Source: Marinifilaceae bacterium
GTDB taxonomy: Bacteria; Bacteroidota; Bacteroidia; Bacteroidales; Marinifilaceae
Assembly (NCBI GenBank): GCA_025210485.1
Contig: JAOARN010000046.1
Location: 1 to 64,000, forward strand
Reading direction: 5' to 3'
DNA: 64,000 bases
In this document: positions 1 to 9,183 of the stretch, piece after piece
Layout: each line of letters begins with the position of its first letter
Position numbering within the stretch: position 1 is the stretch's first letter
Notes under the pieces: model-generated
Told to the model about the DNA's origin: nothing
Seen by the model: the letters and a program-made list of their open reading frames with translations, nothing else
The model's database searches: none
Program-made: the position numbers and the translations under genes

Positions 1-82
1 CTTCTATGCTTTCTCCGCGAAGCACCGATAGCACAATCTCTGTTTTTTGATTTTTACTAATTCTTCGTTTCTTTTCAGACAT
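1..82 (-). pseudogene. Start of an IS3-type OrfA-like protein (cut by window edge)
   Basis: An open frame starts at an ATG (complement of 80-82) and runs off the left edge after 27 codons. The visible N-terminus is basic and reads MSEKKRRISKNQK followed by TEIVLSVLRGES, the pattern of the helix-turn-helix OrfA of IS3-family elements. It may belong to an intact element outside the window. Only the N-terminus is visible, so the family call is an inference and intactness is unknown. Confidence 0.45.
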
Positions 83-143
83 AATCAATTATTTAAAACC
101 ACTATAAATATCAGAATTTATTTTAGAAATAAAAATGTTTATA

Positions 144-305
144 TTAATTCGGGGCTAATATAAGTTCAGATAATGGAGTTTCTAAAATATAAGATACTCT
201 TTTGGAATATATCCTTTGCTCCACCTTTTCCTTTAATAGTCTAAATTCCAGATTATTAAAATTATCGATCCCATCGATAAGCTTTTTGAAAATAATATTT
301 TTCAT
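144..305 (-). pseudogene. N-terminal stub of a transposase-like protein
   Basis: A short frame beginning MKNIIFKKLIDGID and containing LLKEKVEQRIYSKRVSYILE then TPLSEL stops after about 53 residues. From memory this resembles the N-terminal segment before the CPHC zinc motif of IS1595-like transposases of Bacteroidota. Here the frame ends where the zinc knuckle would begin (LILAPN, stop). The longer frame starts at 347, but the internal ATG at 305 fits the family better. It is most likely a remnant, lying beside other insertion-sequence debris. Confidence 0.35.
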
Positions 306-347
306 AATAAAAGTCTTTAAATAAACACCAACCATTAACGTAGACAA

Positions 348-721
348 GACATAATCAAAGCTGTATACATTTATATACGATTAAGTTTTTTAAAAGTTGC
401 ACTGGAATACATGTTATTATTCTTAACTTCGTTATTATATCTAATCTGAAGTTTCTTACCGAATTGTGTTCTAGTAATCATGAGTTTACTATTATAAATC
501 ATGTTTGATTTTATGTGTGTTAAATCGTTATGTAGCTGTTAAATAATGATATACGAGAGAAGGTCGTTTTTCTGTATATTAAAACAGTATTTCTATTTGA
601 ATTGGGAAAAGTCATATCACTGAATAAATCCTTAAGTTTTTCACATATTCATCATTTTTCAGGAGTTGAATAAAAAGATCATAAAAATTAAGATTAAAGT
701 TGTTTGAAGTCCAAAAGAAAC
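348..721. other. AT-rich gap, no gene seen
   Basis: No sustained reading frame, RNA gene or clear repeat was seen. The stretch separates the transposase stub on the minus strand from the IS5-type remnant on the plus strand and is probably decayed mobile-element DNA. Confidence 0.4.
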
Positions 722-1375
722 TTCAGAAGGGATTTTAAAACAGGCTGTCAGTGGTCTGAGATACCAATAGAATTATTTTTTAGAGTTAAGTGTAGTTGGA
801 ATAGTATTTACGCCCATAACCTTAAATGCTGTATATTTGGTAGTTGATATATAATATGGCAGAGCCTATTGGAAACATATAAATAAACATTGGATATGTC
901 AGCTATTCATTTATATGAAGCTCATCCATCATCCAAACAAGGATGGAAATTGTAGCTTATCGATGAATAAAAAAGTGCAAAACATGTAATATGCTAATTT
1001 TATCTGATAGCAACGATATCCCAAAAGATTGCAATGAATCCATATAATGAAATTACAATGATGCATTTGAACTAACTGAAAACATTATTGAATTTTTTTT
1101 TTTAATCCAATATTTGTTAAGATGATCTTTCCTTTAATGCTGATAATAGTAGTTGATACAACCAAAATTCTAATTTGTCTTTTTTAACATAATGCTTTAA
1201 TGATATTGGTAGAAATAAATAAAATGATAAAATTTCAAATTCATTACTAGATGAGTCGCTTTATAAAGAAAGATTTGTTCTGGATAAACAAATGCATTGT
1301 TCTACCTTTTCAAGGCAATATTAGTGCGATTTAAAGCATAAAATTGGACTTCAAGACACCAAAGGTCACGGTTTT
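722..1375 (+). pseudogene. Decayed IS5-family transposase
   Basis: Read across frames and stops, this stretch follows an IS5-type transposase from N- to C-terminus. Landmarks in order are KTGCQWSEIPIELFF near 737-781 (family: KTGCQWR-LP), a SWNSIYAH segment near 793-820, LDMSAIHLYEAHP near 892-932 (family: LDLSSIQLDGSHT), TCNMLILSDSND near 980-1018, FNADNSS near 1134-1155 (family: FLNADAGFD), SLYKERFVLDK near 1257-1290 (family: LYKRRFVIER) and LVRFKA, stop, NWTS near 1322-1352. The DDE residues are damaged and many stops and frameshifts break it, so it cannot be active. The identification rests on the order and spacing of motifs recalled from the family. Confidence 0.7.
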
Positions 1376-1422
1376 AAGATAGCACTAAAGTGTCTTCCAT
1401 TGTGTTATTTTCATAATGGTAA

Positions 1423-2697
1423 TCAGCAAGATTTATAAGTATAAATTGCTCGCTCTCTTGCAAATTTATGATCAACTATTTCGGAAGGATAATCGGGAGT
1501 ATTCCATTCTGGAAGATGTCTTTTTACATAAGTTAATTCTGGGTCGAATTTTTTTTGTTGAAGACTAGGATTAAATATCCTAAAATAAGGAACTGCATCA
1601 CATCCTGTACTTGCAGCCCATTGCCAATTTCCATTGTTTGAAGATAATTCATAATCAAGTAGTTTTTCAGCAAAATAAGCTTCGCCCCATCTCCAATCAA
1701 TTAAAAGATGTTTACATAAAAAGCTTGCGCAAATCATTCTTACACGATTATGCATAAAACCAGTCGTGTTTAATTCCCTCATACCTGCATCTACAATTGG
1801 ATAACCAGTTTTTCCTTCTTTCCATTTTTCGAAATGCTCTTCATTATTCTCCCATTTTAATAGATTATATTTAGAACGATAGCATGAATCTACCACATGA
1901 GGGAAATGAAATAGAATTTGCATAAAGAATTCTCGCCATATTAACTCACTTAAAAACACTTCGTTGTCTTTTACTTCTTTGTATAGTTTTCGAATGCTAA
2001 TTGTTCCAAATCTTAGGTGTACACTTAATTTACTAGTTGAATTTAGAGAAGGTATATCTCTATCCGTTGCGTAATTTTCTAGATTTGAAATGTTAAAATC
2101 TTCAGCTTTCGTAGAGGATTTAATGAAGCCTAAATTATTTAAACTAGGGAAATTAAATTTCAATGAAATAAAATTATTAAAATCTATCTTAGGATCGTGG
2201 TTAAGATTTAAAGCATTGAATTTTTCTAACCATTTTCTTTTATATGCTGAGAAAACTGAATACGGTTTGCCATCTTGTTTTAGAATATCATTTTTAGCGA
2301 AAATCACTTGGTCTTTGTAAAATTCCAGTTTTACATTATGTTTATTAAGTAGTTTTTTTATTTCTGTATCTCTTTTTATTGCATATGGTTCGTAATCTTC
2401 ATTAGTATATACTTTATTTATATTGTATGTGTCTATCAATTCCTTAAATATATTAGTAGGTTTTCCCTTTCGAACTAATAGAGATTTATTGTAGTTGTGT
2501 AAAATATTTTTAATATTAACTATAGAATCATATATGAAACTCACTCTTGAATCATCAATATTTAATTTAGAAATAATCTCCTCGTCAAAAATAAAAATTG
2601 GTAAACATTTTAAATTTGAGTTTAATGCTTTCGATAGAGCCGTATTATCGTCTAATCTTAAATCTCGTCTAAACCAAAAGATATTAATATTTTCCAT
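1423..2697 (-). CDS. phrB: Deoxyribodipyrimidine photo-lyase (class I)
   Basis: A blue-light DNA repair enzyme that splits cyclobutane pyrimidine dimers using reduced FAD. The 424-residue protein begins with the Rossmann-like antenna domain (IFWFRRDLRLDDN near residues 7-19). It carries the FAD-binding helical domain in the C-terminal half: ELIWREFFMQ, GMRELNTTGFMHNRVRM, LIDWRWGEAYFAEKLLDYEL and GNWQWAASTG, all hallmarks of the photolyase/cryptochrome family. Length is slightly below the usual 450-480. The WREF and NWQW signatures favour a true CPD photolyase over a DASH cryptochrome, though exact subclass is inferred. It is transcribed away from the AraC-type gene, with 150 bp between the two starts. 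Confidence 0.92.
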   Translation of the reverse strand: MENINIFWFRRDLRLDDNTALSKALNSNLKCLPIFIFDEEIISKLNIDDSRVSFIYDSIVNIKNILHNYNKSLLVRKGKPTNIFKELIDTYNINKVYTNEDYEPYAIKRDTEIKKLLNKHNVKLEFYKDQVIFAKNDILKQDGKPYSVFSAYKRKWLEKFNALNLNHDPKIDFNNFISLKFNFPSLNNLGFIKSSTKAEDFNISNLENYATDRDIPSLNSTSKLSVHLRFGTISIRKLYKEVKDNEVFLSELIWREFFMQILFHFPHVVDSCYRSKYNLLKWENNEEHFEKWKEGKTGYPIVDAGMRELNTTGFMHNRVRMICASFLCKHLLIDWRWGEAYFAEKLLDYELSSNNGNWQWAASTGCDAVPYFRIFNPSLQQKKFDPELTYVKRHLPEWNTPDYPSEIVDHKFARERAIYTYKSC

Positions 2698-2850
2698 TTT
2701 GAAGTAAATTTATAATTAATAATATAAAATTACGAAAACTAATTAATCTTAAAAGTAAAATTTAGTTCGAGAAAATATGAATTAATATATTACTATTTAT
2801 ATCAATGGCATTATATTTGATGCTTTATAGCCTTTTTAAAAATTATATTA

Positions 2851-3954
2851 ATGGATTTTCAAGATATTGTATTAATTGTAAGTGAATCTATACAGGTTAC
2901 AATTGCATTTTTAATAAGTCTGATTTTATTCTCTAGGAAAAGGAGATTGGCTCTTTCATCTTTGTTTCTTGCTTTAGCATTATTTATATCTAGTATATCT
3001 GATATTATTGAGATTTTTATTTCCCTTAAGTCTATTCCAGGTATTGATTATGAGCCCCTAGTGCCATTTTCTGCTGATATCTTAGTTGTTGCTTTGGTCT
3101 TTTTGTATGTTGAAAATATTTCCGTGATAAAATCTAAATTAAATTCATATCTAGTCCTAATACCAGGTGCTTTAGAGTTTGTTTTTGAGCTTTTTGTATA
3201 TGCTAAGGGAGATGATTGGTATTATCTAAATCAAGAAACAGAAATTTTTTCAGTAATCGAATTTCTTAGATTTGTTATTATTTTTTCGATATTAATGTTG
3301 ATTTTGATTAAAGTGATAAAACATAATACTTTAATTAATCAACAATATTCTAGTACTGATAGAAAAAGGCTTAATTGGGTTAAGTTATTGATTTATATCA
3401 CTGTAGTGAATATTGTATTATCCTATCCTTTGGAGTTAGTATTGTCTGAGTTTGCAATGAATTTTTACTTCTCAATTCTTAGTCTAGTAGGAACTAGTTT
3501 GATTGGTTTTAATGCACTAATTCAGGAGAATGCAATTAATTTGTTTTTCTTAAAGAAAGCAAAATCCGTTGAGAATAATAATTTAGAATCAGATGAACCA
3601 ATCGCAAGAAAAGAATATTCTAATATCGCTATTGAACTTCTGGAGATTGTTCAATACGAAAAATTATATTTAAATCCCGAACTTACAATATCGAACTTAT
3701 CCGAAAAACTAAATAAACATTCGAAACTAATCTCAACCGCCATAAATCAACATTTTTCCAAAAATTTCAATACTTTAATTAATGAATTACGTGTAAAAAA
3801 TGCTATTGAAATGTTGAAAGCAGGCAAGCACAAAACAATGAAAATTGATGCAATTGGAACTGAAAGTGGTTTCAAAAGTAAAAGTGCATTTTATACTGCT
3901 TTTAAAAAATGTAAAAACACAACTCCTTTACAATATTTAAAAACAAGAGTTTAG
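2851..3954 (+). CDS. Membrane-anchored AraC-family transcriptional regulator
   Basis: A 367-residue protein. Roughly the first 230 residues form six to seven hydrophobic helices, followed by a short polar linker. An AraC-type double helix-turn-helix occupies about residues 265-365 (LTISNLSEKLNKHSKLISTA, FNTLINELRVKNAIEML, IDAIGTESGFKSKSAFYTAF, TPLQYLK). The architecture, an integral-membrane sensor fused to an AraC DNA-binding domain, is common in Bacteroidota. The inducing signal is unknown and no target genes can be assigned. It is a single-gene unit divergent from phrB. Confidence 0.85.
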   Translation: MDFQDIVLIVSESIQVTIAFLISLILFSRKRRLALSSLFLALALFISSISDIIEIFISLKSIPGIDYEPLVPFSADILVVALVFLYVENISVIKSKLNSYLVLIPGALEFVFELFVYAKGDDWYYLNQETEIFSVIEFLRFVIIFSILMLILIKVIKHNTLINQQYSSTDRKRLNWVKLLIYITVVNIVLSYPLELVLSEFAMNFYFSILSLVGTSLIGFNALIQENAINLFFLKKAKSVENNNLESDEPIARKEYSNIAIELLEIVQYEKLYLNPELTISNLSEKLNKHSKLISTAINQHFSKNFNTLINELRVKNAIEMLKAGKHKTMKIDAIGTESGFKSKSAFYTAFKKCKNTTPLQYLKTRV

Positions 3955-4227
3955 ATTTAATTAAATTCTGATTTCTGAAATTAGAACCAGATTCAGACCT
4001 AAACCGAAATGTTTATAATAAAAACAAGCCATATTTGTGATGTCGAAAAAAAACTGTGATGGCTTTGTTGTGATTTAATTATAATTTGGTATTTAGTAGA
4101 GTAAAAACAAGAGTGCTGATTTATCAAATTTTATTCACAACAAATGCCATTTTATTAAAAATGGAATTCATTAATTCTACTTTTGATAAAAATATGGATT
4201 GTAAAATTATAATTAGCTTATTTCATT

Positions 4228-7041
4228 ATGAACAAATTAAAAGGATTAATAATTTTTATTTTATTTATTGCATTAAATTTTAATATAAAAGCACAGTCTA
4301 TTTCTGGTAATCCAGCTAAGGATAAATGGATGCAGATTAATACAGATACTGTCAGGATTATATTTCCAGAATATATTAAAGATGAAGCTCAACGAGTTTC
4401 TGATTATATACATGAATTAGCTGCAAATAATTCAAAATCCCTTGGTGGGAAGATAAAAAAGATAAATATAGTACTTCAAACAAAGACAAGTGTTCCTAAT
4501 GGCTATGTCTCGGTAGCTCCATACAAAAGTGAATTTTATGCTACTCCACCTCAAGATCCATATACTATTGGAGGGGATGATTTTTTTGATGCTCTGTCTG
4601 TTCATGAATATAGACATGCAATGCAGTTCGCAAATATGAAAAAGGGTTTTGCTAATGTTTTATATTTCCTGCAAGGTGAAAATGGGTGGGGAACATTTGC
4701 TAATCTTACTGTACCTAATTGGTTCTTTGAAGGAGATGCTGTTATTAATGAAACAGCCGTAACTAATGGCGGTAGGGGAAGACTGCCTGCATTCCAAAAT
4801 AGAAGTAAGGCTAATTGGTTAGCAGATAAGAGTTTTAAATATAAAAATATCAGACAAGGATCTTTCAAACATAGTTTACCTAACCATTATGAATATGGTT
4901 ATTTGTTATGTTTATATCTTCGAGAAAAGTATGGGAACGATATTTGGTCTAAAGTTTTACATAACACCACTCTTCTAAGAAGACTTATTTATCCATTTTC
5001 GAATTCGCTTAGAATGCACACAGGTTTATCAACTAAAGAGTTGTATAATGAAGCATATGCATATTTTGGAGAAAAATATAAGGAGAAGTTAAAGTCTGTT
5101 AACTTGAATGAAGGATTGCATATAACTTCTAATTCAAAGGATTTTACAGCTTATAATTTTGCAAGTGTATATAATAAAGATATTTATGCCTTAAAAACAA
5201 GTTATAGTAAGATACCTGAAATAGTAAAGATCGATCATAAAACTAATATCGAAAGCAAGATTTGTAATCCTTCCATAAGTTATAATGAGGGTTTTAGTAT
5301 AGCGAATGATAAAATATGTTTTTCTGAATATAGTCCTAATCCTAGGTGGAGTAATGAAAATTACTCAGATATTGTAATTTTTGATTTACAATCTGGACGC
5401 AGAAAAACCATTACTAAAAAAGGAAAATATTTCTCACCTGAATTTTCCAAAAATGCGAAAAACATAATAGCGGTAAAATACACTAAGGAATTAAATAGTT
5501 ATTTGGTTGTTATTGATGCAGAAACAGGAAGAGAGAAGACACAATTTCAAACAAAATTTAATGATTATTTTATGTATCCTAAATGGATAGATGATGATAA
5601 TGTTATATGCACTACCAGAAAGAAAGGTGTTTTTTCAATATTAAAAGTAAATATTAAGTCAAAAAAAGAAGAAGTTTTATGGGGACCATTTAACCAGACT
5701 GTTACGGATATTGAATTGGTTGATGATAAACTATTTTTTTCAGCTAGTTTTACAGGTATTGATAATATTTTTAGTTTAGATCTAAAGACTAAAAAAATAT
5801 ATCAAATAAGTTCTGTTCCTGTAGGTGCGTATTGGCCATGTTATGATAGGGATAATAATCAAATATTATATAGTAATTATAAGGCGGACGGTGTCAAGCT
5901 AATGAAAATAAATCTAACTGATGTCGATTTTAATAAGGAATTTACACCTGTTGAATTGCATAAGATGAAACAATTTGACAATATAGCAATTAAATCAGAA
6001 GGGGGAGAGATAATTCAATCAGCTAAACATAGGAGTGATTCAGTAACTAAATATAATAAATTATCGCACCTGATTAAACCTATTGGATGGGGCTTAACAT
6101 CTACAGATCAGGAAACAGGAATTAGTATTTCTTCGGAAAATATACTAAATACTTTAAGGATAGATGGGAATTACTCATATAATAAGAATGAGAAGAATAG
6201 TTCCTATGGTGCTAGCTTGATATATGCAGGTTGTCGTGTAATTCCTGTTTTCTCAGCATCTTTGATTAATGATAGAGAACTAGAGTTTTTTAATAAGTTG
6301 AAATATGATGAGAAAAATGTTAGTTTGATTCTAAACTATCCTTATGATTTCTCTTCAGGCCTTAACACTCGAAATTTGAATTTATTTTCTGGAATTCGAC
6401 ACTATTCAATAAATTATGAATCAAAAGCGGAAATTTTATTCAATGATTTTAATTTTAATGATTATGTTATAGGGCTGAATTTATTTAATATTAGAAGAAC
6501 TGCACGAAAAAATATTGGCTATAGATGGGGGCAGAATTTGTCTTTTAATTATAGTAAGTCTTTTGAGAACGAAAAAGCAGAGGAATTAAAGGCTTCTTTA
6601 GCAATGTATTTTCCTGGTTTAATGGTGAATCATAATATTGAGATTAATAGTAGACTTAAATGGAAGAATTCCAATTATTCATATAGTGATGATTTCGTTT
6701 ATGCACGAGGGTATGAAACACCTAATTATAAACAAATAGCGGCCTTCTCTGTAGATTATAATTTTCCAATAGCATACCCAGAATTTGGTATTAATGGCAT
6801 TTTTCATTCAAATAGAATCGCAGCTAAGCTATTTTTTGATTATAATTTTACCGATTTTAATAATTCTATTGAAGATAAAAAGTATAGATCATATGGTGGA
6901 GAAATATATTTTAATTGTTTGTTAGCTAATATTTTGAGTTCGGAAATCGGATTTAGAAATTCAATTCTTCTTGATAATAATTATGGAAAGAGTAAGAAAG
7001 ATAATTCAAAGTTTGAAGTAGTTTTCAGAATAACAATGTAA
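4228..7041 (+). CDS. Secreted HExxH / TolB-propeller / outer-membrane barrel protein
   Basis: A 937-residue exported protein with signal peptide (residues 1-22, ending KAQ). The N-terminal third contains a gluzincin-type zinc site: H126-E-Y-R-H130 within SVHEYRHAMQF, and E168 within WFFEGDAV as a plausible third ligand. The middle (about 300-590) has repeated WD/PD40-like strands typical of TolB-type beta-propellers. The C-terminal 300 residues alternate aromatic and polar residues like an outer-membrane barrel and end in a strand with terminal FRITM. It is likely a surface or outer-membrane protein with a peptidase-like domain; activity and substrate are unknown. The ATG at 4228 places the signal peptide correctly. 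It appears monocistronic, with a terminator at 7093. Confidence 0.75.
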   Translation: MNKLKGLIIFILFIALNFNIKAQSISGNPAKDKWMQINTDTVRIIFPEYIKDEAQRVSDYIHELAANNSKSLGGKIKKINIVLQTKTSVPNGYVSVAPYKSEFYATPPQDPYTIGGDDFFDALSVHEYRHAMQFANMKKGFANVLYFLQGENGWGTFANLTVPNWFFEGDAVINETAVTNGGRGRLPAFQNRSKANWLADKSFKYKNIRQGSFKHSLPNHYEYGYLLCLYLREKYGNDIWSKVLHNTTLLRRLIYPFSNSLRMHTGLSTKELYNEAYAYFGEKYKEKLKSVNLNEGLHITSNSKDFTAYNFASVYNKDIYALKTSYSKIPEIVKIDHKTNIESKICNPSISYNEGFSIANDKICFSEYSPNPRWSNENYSDIVIFDLQSGRRKTITKKGKYFSPEFSKNAKNIIAVKYTKELNSYLVVIDAETGREKTQFQTKFNDYFMYPKWIDDDNVICTTRKKGVFSILKVNIKSKKEEVLWGPFNQTVTDIELVDDKLFFSASFTGIDNIFSLDLKTKKIYQISSVPVGAYWPCYDRDNNQILYSNYKADGVKLMKINLTDVDFNKEFTPVELHKMKQFDNIAIKSEGGEIIQSAKHRSDSVTKYNKLSHLIKPIGWGLTSTDQETGISISSENILNTLRIDGNYSYNKNEKNSSYGASLIYAGCRVIPVFSASLINDRELEFFNKLKYDEKNVSLILNYPYDFSSGLNTRNLNLFSGIRHYSINYESKAEILFNDFNFNDYVIGLNLFNIRRTARKNIGYRWGQNLSFNYSKSFENEKAEELKASLAMYFPGLMVNHNIEINSRLKWKNSNYSYSDDFVYARGYETPNYKQIAAFSVDYNFPIAYPEFGINGIFHSNRIAAKLFFDYNFTDFNNSIEDKKYRSYGGEIYFNCLLANILSSEIGFRNSILLDNNYGKSKKDNSKFEVVFRITM

Positions 7042-7092
7042 GATTTATTTGTATAGATATAATAATTTTGATATTAAGTTTAACAATTCGTT

Positions 7093-7128
7093 AAGGTAGA
7101 ATGCTTTATGGGTGTTCTGCCTTTTTTT
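7093..7128 (+). terminator. Rho-independent terminator
   Basis: A 9-bp stem with one G-U pair (7093-7101 with 7115-7123), a 13-nt loop and a following run of T, placed 50 bp after the stop of the 937-residue gene. Confidence 0.8.
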
Positions 7129-7244
7129 ATAGTATTTATAAAAGACTTCATATATATTAACAATAAAGTGTTTGTCTGGTTGATATAATTGTTCGAAAAT
7201 CATTATTAATCTTTGACGTAATTGTCATATATTCAAAGTAATAC

Positions 7245-7276
7245 TTTTTTTATGGATTTATAATACTATAATTTTG
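7245..7276 (+). promoter_or_regulatory. Candidate Bacteroidota sigma-A promoter
   Basis: TAATTTTG at 7269-7276 fits the TAnnTTTG -7 element. At 7245-7248 there is TTTT instead of the ideal TTTG, 20 nt upstream. It lies 113 bp before the BASS permease start. The -33 box is weak, so this is only a candidate. Confidence 0.35.
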
Positions 7277-7388
7277 TAGGCTTATATTTAGATAAGTGTT
7301 TTTACTACATTATGCAATGGACTTTTATATAATATGATAATTAGATATCTTCGTTCTGCTTTATTTAAATTAATTACAAATAAATATT

Positions 7389-8297
7389 ATGATATTAAAA
7401 CTACTGTTGAATAGAAATTTTATATTAATAACAGCACTTGTGCTTGGATTTGTTTATAGTGATTTTACTGACTTTACACAAGATTATGTGTTTTATATAA
7501 TGGCATTAACAATATCATTGTCCATGACAAGTGTTAAAACAAATTCGTTATTTCCATTAAAGGATAACATAAAACCATTGATTGCGGGAGTAATACTTAA
7601 TTATTTAATTTATGGTTTAGTTATAATAATTTTGTTGCAGTTTTTTGAATTCACAGATAATATTTATTATGGTTTCATCGTAATTGCAGCCACTCCGCCT
7701 GGAGCTGCTATAATTCCATTTACAAGTATATTAGGAGGGAATGTCAAGTATGCAATTATAGGTACATTAGGGGCTTTTATCTCGTCCATATTTATTACAC
7801 CTATAATAATTGAAACTTTTTCTTCAAATGCTGGATCGGTCGATTCTATAGATTTGATTTTTCTTATGTTAAAACTTATAGTTTTCCCAGTTTTGGTTTC
7901 AAGAGTTCTTATTCATCCTAGATTAGAACCAATTACTAAAAATGTTCGGGGAAGAATTATTGATTTTGGCTTTGCAATTATTATATATACAGCTATTGGA
8001 TTGAATAGAGATGTTTTCTTTTCGGATTTTAGTTTATTATTAAAGATAGGTTTTGTTGTTTTTTGTTCAATTTTTATTTTAGGATTTGTACATAAAATAT
8101 TTTCAAATTTTATTAAACTTGATTCTAGAGTTTCAATAGCTCAAAATTTATTGTTAACTATTAAAAGCTCTGGATTTTCGGTGGTATGTGCCTTGAGTTT
8201 GTTCGGAAAAGAAGCAGCTATTCCCTCTGCAGTACTGTCTGTTGTTGTGTTGATTTATTTGTTATATATGAATTTTATGAATAGAAATCAAAATTAG
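7389..8297 (+). CDS. BASS-type (bile acid:sodium symporter-like) permease
   Basis: A 302-residue, very hydrophobic protein with eight to ten predicted membrane helices. The segment AATPPGAAIIPFTSILGG (about residues 100-117) matches the conserved crossing-helix region of the bile acid:sodium symporter superfamily (family: PP-AVAIVPFTYLLGG). Two inverted structural repeats are typical of the fold. The substrate cannot be read from sequence; BASS members move organic anions such as bile acids, pantoate or pyruvate. It is monocistronic, ending in a strong terminator that overlaps its stop codon. Confidence 0.7.
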   Translation: MILKLLLNRNFILITALVLGFVYSDFTDFTQDYVFYIMALTISLSMTSVKTNSLFPLKDNIKPLIAGVILNYLIYGLVIIILLQFFEFTDNIYYGFIVIAATPPGAAIIPFTSILGGNVKYAIIGTLGAFISSIFITPIIIETFSSNAGSVDSIDLIFLMLKLIVFPVLVSRVLIHPRLEPITKNVRGRIIDFGFAIIIYTAIGLNRDVFFSDFSLLLKIGFVVFCSIFILGFVHKIFSNFIKLDSRVSIAQNLLLTIKSSGFSVVCALSLFGKEAAIPSAVLSVVVLIYLLYMNFMNRNQN

Positions 8298-8320
8298 ATA
8301 TTATGTTGATATCTAATTTT
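8291..8320 (+). terminator. Rho-independent terminator of the BASS gene
   Basis: Perfect 11-bp stem (8291-8301 with 8309-8319), 7-nt loop, then T. It overlaps the TAG stop of the permease gene. Confidence 0.8.
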
Positions 8321-8373
8321 GATGCGTTTAGTAGATATGATTTGCTAATTTAGATATTGAGTTAATAGATATG

Positions 8374-8417
8374 TTTTAATAAAAGAAGAAGTGAGATGAC
8401 TTCTTCTTTTATTAAAA
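8374..8417 (-). terminator. Bidirectional terminator, mainly for the thioesterase gene
   Basis: Perfect 19-bp stem (8374-8392 with 8399-8417) around a 6-nt loop, A-rich on one side and T-rich on the other. It overlaps the stop codon of the convergent minus-strand gene at 8412, so both convergent genes end in their own hairpins. Confidence 0.85.
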
Positions 8418-9143
8418 GTCTAATTTTGCCAAACAAACAGTAGAGTTTTCTTGTTTAGAAATTATTCTAAAATGTATTTCTTTTGAGTTTTTTTGCGAAT
8501 ATTCTACCTTGATACTGTCTCCTAGGCTTAATTCTTTTAAATAATTAAGTTCAATAGATTTTATTCTGTTTTCCATTACCACTTTGTGGTCTAAAGAGTC
8601 AATTATCCATCTAACATAACATGCATTGTTTACGTGTTTGTTAATATCAATATCAGAGTAATAAATCTCAAAATCCTTGCTATTGTGGTATTCTTTTAAT
8701 TCAATTAGCCTTCCAAGTTCTGCTTCAAATATACTTTCTTTACTAGGCATTATATCATCAAGTTCTGTAATTCTAGTAGGTCTTTTTGTTTTTGTGTCAA
8801 CTATTAACCAACTGGTTATAGCTTTTGCAAAGTTTGTGTTAGTTGAGTTTTTGAATAAAAATTCTCGATTTCCAAACATTGTTCGTGTTACTCCTGTAGA
8901 CCAAGTTTCAATTGATATATTCTCCCACATAGAAGGAAGATTTTCAATATCTATTCTAATTCTTGATAATACCCATGTTTTGTTGTTTTTTAAGAGATTT
9001 GCAATATCGTAGTTAATTCTTTTTACATGAAAACCTGCAATTTCTTGAATAAAATTACTTAATGCTGAAGCTTTTAAATAGCCAGTATAGTCGGTGTCTG
9101 ATGATGGTACTTTTATTTTCAGCTCTTCAATTTTATTAATCAT
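8412..9143 (-). CDS. Acyl-ACP thioesterase (FatA/FatB family)
   Basis: Hydrolyses acyl-acyl carrier protein to release free fatty acid in the cytoplasm. The 243-residue protein contains two hotdog domains. The first starts near residue 8 (VPSSDTDYTGYLKASALSN) with the strongly conserved WVLSRIRIDI and ETWSTGVTRTMFGNREF stretches. The second carries the family motif DIDINKHVNNACYVRW, with Asn168 and His170 where family members place catalytic residues. Length matches bacterial members (about 245). It forms a likely unit with the DUF4105 gene 40 bp upstream. Chain-length preference cannot be predicted. Confidence 0.88.
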   Translation of the reverse strand: MINKIEELKIKVPSSDTDYTGYLKASALSNFIQEIAGFHVKRINYDIANLLKNNKTWVLSRIRIDIENLPSMWENISIETWSTGVTRTMFGNREFLFKNSTNTNFAKAITSWLIVDTKTKRPTRITELDDIMPSKESIFEAELGRLIELKEYHNSKDFEIYYSDIDINKHVNNACYVRWIIDSLDHKVVMENRIKSIELNYLKELSLGDSIKVEYSQKNSKEIHFRIISKQENSTVCLAKLDF

Positions 9144-9183
9144 TGGTCTAATTTTTTGTGAGGCTTAAATTTTATTTGAAGCT

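Noticed and set aside
4086-4283. 65-residue frame before the 937-residue gene
   Set aside because: Overlaps the signal peptide of the real gene in another frame, with no features.
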